Positions 62,600-64,000 of a stretch of DNA of 64,000 nt are shown here, one piece after another. The DNA is from Pseudomonadota bacterium (GTDB lineage Bacteria > Pseudomonadota > Gammaproteobacteria > Burkholderiales > Thiobacillaceae): NCBI GenBank assembly GCA_021820845.1, contig JAKADC010000010.1, positions 1 through 64,000 on the forward strand. The letters run 5' to 3'. The position numbers and the translations under genes were made by a program. Numbering within the stretch: position 1 is the stretch's first letter; each line of letters opens with the position of its first letter. The notes under the pieces are model-generated. The model was not told the DNA's origin, ran no database searches, and was given only the letters and a program-made list of their open reading frames with translations.

Positions 62600-64000
62600 A
62601 TGGCTATCACGATGAATGGCCTGAAGGGGCTGGCGGGCCGCATGACCGGGAAGGTCAAGGGCAAGGGTGGGAACGAAAACACCACCATGATCATGCAGAC
62701 CGTGCGCAAGCTGGCGGACAAGGAGCCCGGCAAGGCCCCCCTGATCGGCAGCCTGCCCGTCGAAAAGCAGTATCTCTACACCGCCGGCACCCTGATCGTT
62801 TCCCTGCTCCTGGCGGCCGGCTTCACCATCTACAGTTCGATCCAGCTCGACAACCGCACCGACTACGAAACACGCGCAGGCGAACTCAAGGTGCTGTCGC
62901 AGCGCCTGCCGCTGACCGCCCAGCAGTCGGTTCTGGGTAACGCCGCCGCGTTCAAGAAGCTCGCCGCGGGAGAAAGCGGCTTCGAAACGACCTTGAAGGG
63001 CCTGACCGAAGGCGACGACAGCGTGCCCGCCACCACCGGCGCCGCGCGGGCGACGCTCGACAAGATCGACGGGCAATGGAAGAAGTTCAAGCCGCAGGTC
63101 GCGCAGATCCTGTCGCAGCAGAAGAACCTCGTGGCGATGAGCGTGAACATCAAACGCATCAACGATCTGAGCGTCGACCTGCAGGAGGTGGCCGAGCAGC
63201 TCGCCAGCCAGCTCGCCGATTCGGGCGCCAGCGTGCGCGAGGTGTCGCGCGCCAACCACCTGGTCATGCTGAGCCAGCGCCTGCCGAAAAATGCGAACCT
63301 GCTGTTGTCGTCCGAGCTGATCGATCCGGCCGTGGTGATGCAGCTGGAGAAGGACACCACGTCGTTCCGCGACACCGTGCAGGCGCTGATGGCGGGGGGG
63401 GCCAGCCGCAAGGAAGACAGCATGGCGACCCTCGAGGACCTCGGAAGCAACATGGCGGACATGGTCGAGGTGGTGGGCGCGGTGCTGGCCAACACGCAGC
63501 CGCTGCTGCAGGCCAAGGTCTCGGCCAAGAACCTCTTCACCGGCAGCGACGGCCTGCTCGCCGATACCGACCAGCTTTCGAAGGACTATCAGTCAGTCGG
63601 CGGCGTCGGCTACCTGCTGGCCGCCCTGTTCGGCCTGCTGGCGGTCGGCTCGCTGGTGATGCTGGGGCTGGTCAACATCAACGAGACCAAGTCGCGCGCA
63701 CGCAAGAGCGAAGAGGAAAACGGCCGCAACCAGGAGGCGATCCTGCGCCTGATGGACGAACTGGGCGAGCTGGCCGAGGGCAACCTCACGATCAACGCCA
63801 GCGTGACCGAGGACATCACGGGCGCGGTGGCCGACTCGATCAACTACACCGTCGAGGAATTGCGTACCCTGGTGCGCGGGATCAACAACGCCGCGCAACA
63901 GATGGACCAGGCCGCCGGCCAGGCGGGCCAGGTGTCGGATCTGCTGCAACAGGCGGCGCGCCGCCAGACGGCCGAAATCGAGGAAACCTCGGCGGCGGTG
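62600..64000 (+). CDS. pilJ: Methyl-accepting chemotaxis protein PilJ, 3'-truncated by window
   Basis: At least 467 residues before the window ends. Layout: a basic cytoplasmic start, helix 1 (YTAGTLIVSLLLAAGFTIY), a large helical periplasmic domain with the paired repeats AGELKVLSQRLPLTAQQS and HLVMLSQRLPKNAN, helix 2 (VGYLLAALFGLLAVGSLVML, 20 residues), then HAMP and the start of the signalling coil. It is the sensor of the twitching system. ATG at 62600 has better spacing to GGAG (8 bases) than the ATG at 62594. Normally a ChpA kinase gene follows. Confidence 0.92.
   Translation, partial: MAITMNGLKGLAGRMTGKVKGKGGNENTTMIMQTVRKLADKEPGKAPLIGSLPVEKQYLYTAGTLIVSLLLAAGFTIYSSIQLDNRTDYETRAGELKVLSQRLPLTAQQSVLGNAAAFKKLAAGESGFETTLKGLTEGDDSVPATTGAARATLDKIDGQWKKFKPQVAQILSQQKNLVAMSVNIKRINDLSVDLQEVAEQLASQLADSGASVREVSRANHLVMLSQRLPKNANLLLSSELIDPAVVMQLEKDTTSFRDTVQALMAGGASRKEDSMATLEDLGSNMADMVEVVGAVLANTQPLLQAKVSAKNLFTGSDGLLADTDQLSKDYQSVGGVGYLLAALFGLLAVGSLVMLGLVNINETKSRARKSEEENGRNQEAILRLMDELGELAEGNLTINASVTEDITGAVADSINYTVEELRTLVRGINNAAQQMDQAAGQAGQVSDLLQQAARRQTAEIEETSAAV

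Noticed and set aside
1-64000. Mobile elements, prophage or CRISPR arrays
   Set aside because: No transposase, integrase, phage structural gene, long direct repeat or spacer array was seen; gene order is dense and typical of a core chromosome.

Overview
This window comes from a high-GC betaproteobacterial chromosome. The best guess is a Thiobacillus-like sulfur-oxidising, denitrifying autotroph, an inference from gene content: a NorD-type C-terminus at the left edge, a DsrS-like protein, a SoxW-like thioredoxin, a class I fructose-1,6-bisphosphatase, a SulP transporter overlapping a gamma-carbonic anhydrase, and PyrB paired with a non-catalytic dihydroorotase. Most of the window is dense chromosomal housekeeping sequence. 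I saw no insertion sequence, prophage, CRISPR array, tRNA or rRNA.

Left part (1-10.8 kb) is the most unusual region. Six minus-strand genes (839-8109) encode a complex-I/hydrogenase-4-like membrane complex. Its large subunit has lost all four cysteines that bind the NiFe centre, so it belongs with the Ehr (Ech-hydrogenase-related) complexes and is not a hydrogenase. The cluster is flanked by two paralogous ribbon-helix-helix regulators (243-449 and 8208-8405). Each sits beside a perfect 8+3+8 palindrome of the same design (ATGWTAAT-N3-ATTAWCAT). Next to it a SulP anion transporter and a gamma-carbonic anhydrase overlap by 4 bp, which suggests inorganic-carbon uptake.

11-24 kb: a thioredoxin overlapping a PIN-domain gene, nhaR, htpX, a TerC protein, an AI-2E/PerM-family exporter, an RsmB-like rRNA methyltransferase, and a lipid group (acyl-CoA synthetase, FadL porin, MscS channel, fatty-acid desaturase). 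24-27 kb: rpmB-rpmG with a triple 13-bp repeat in the leader, radC, coaBC, dut. 27-36 kb: a diguanylate cyclase, then the tightly overlapped yqgE-ruvX-pyrR-pyrB-pyrC'-lnt run, a photolyase and fbp.

36-46 kb: a PEP-CTERM-like surface protein, a TonB-family protein, an RNase II-family exonuclease, an esterase, a DUF302 protein, mpl, and a two-component pair (hybrid kinase plus LuxR-type regulator). 46-50 kb: a SoxW-like thioredoxin divergent from hemC-hemD-hemX-hemY. 50-60 kb: a ferredoxin-reductase, fxsA/cutA, a DsbD with a duplicated N-terminal domain, and a thiD-thiE-hemL-dsrS operon divergent from a rubredoxin. The right end carries pilG-pilH-pilI-pilJ, the start of the twitching-motility chemosensory operon; pilJ is cut by the window edge.
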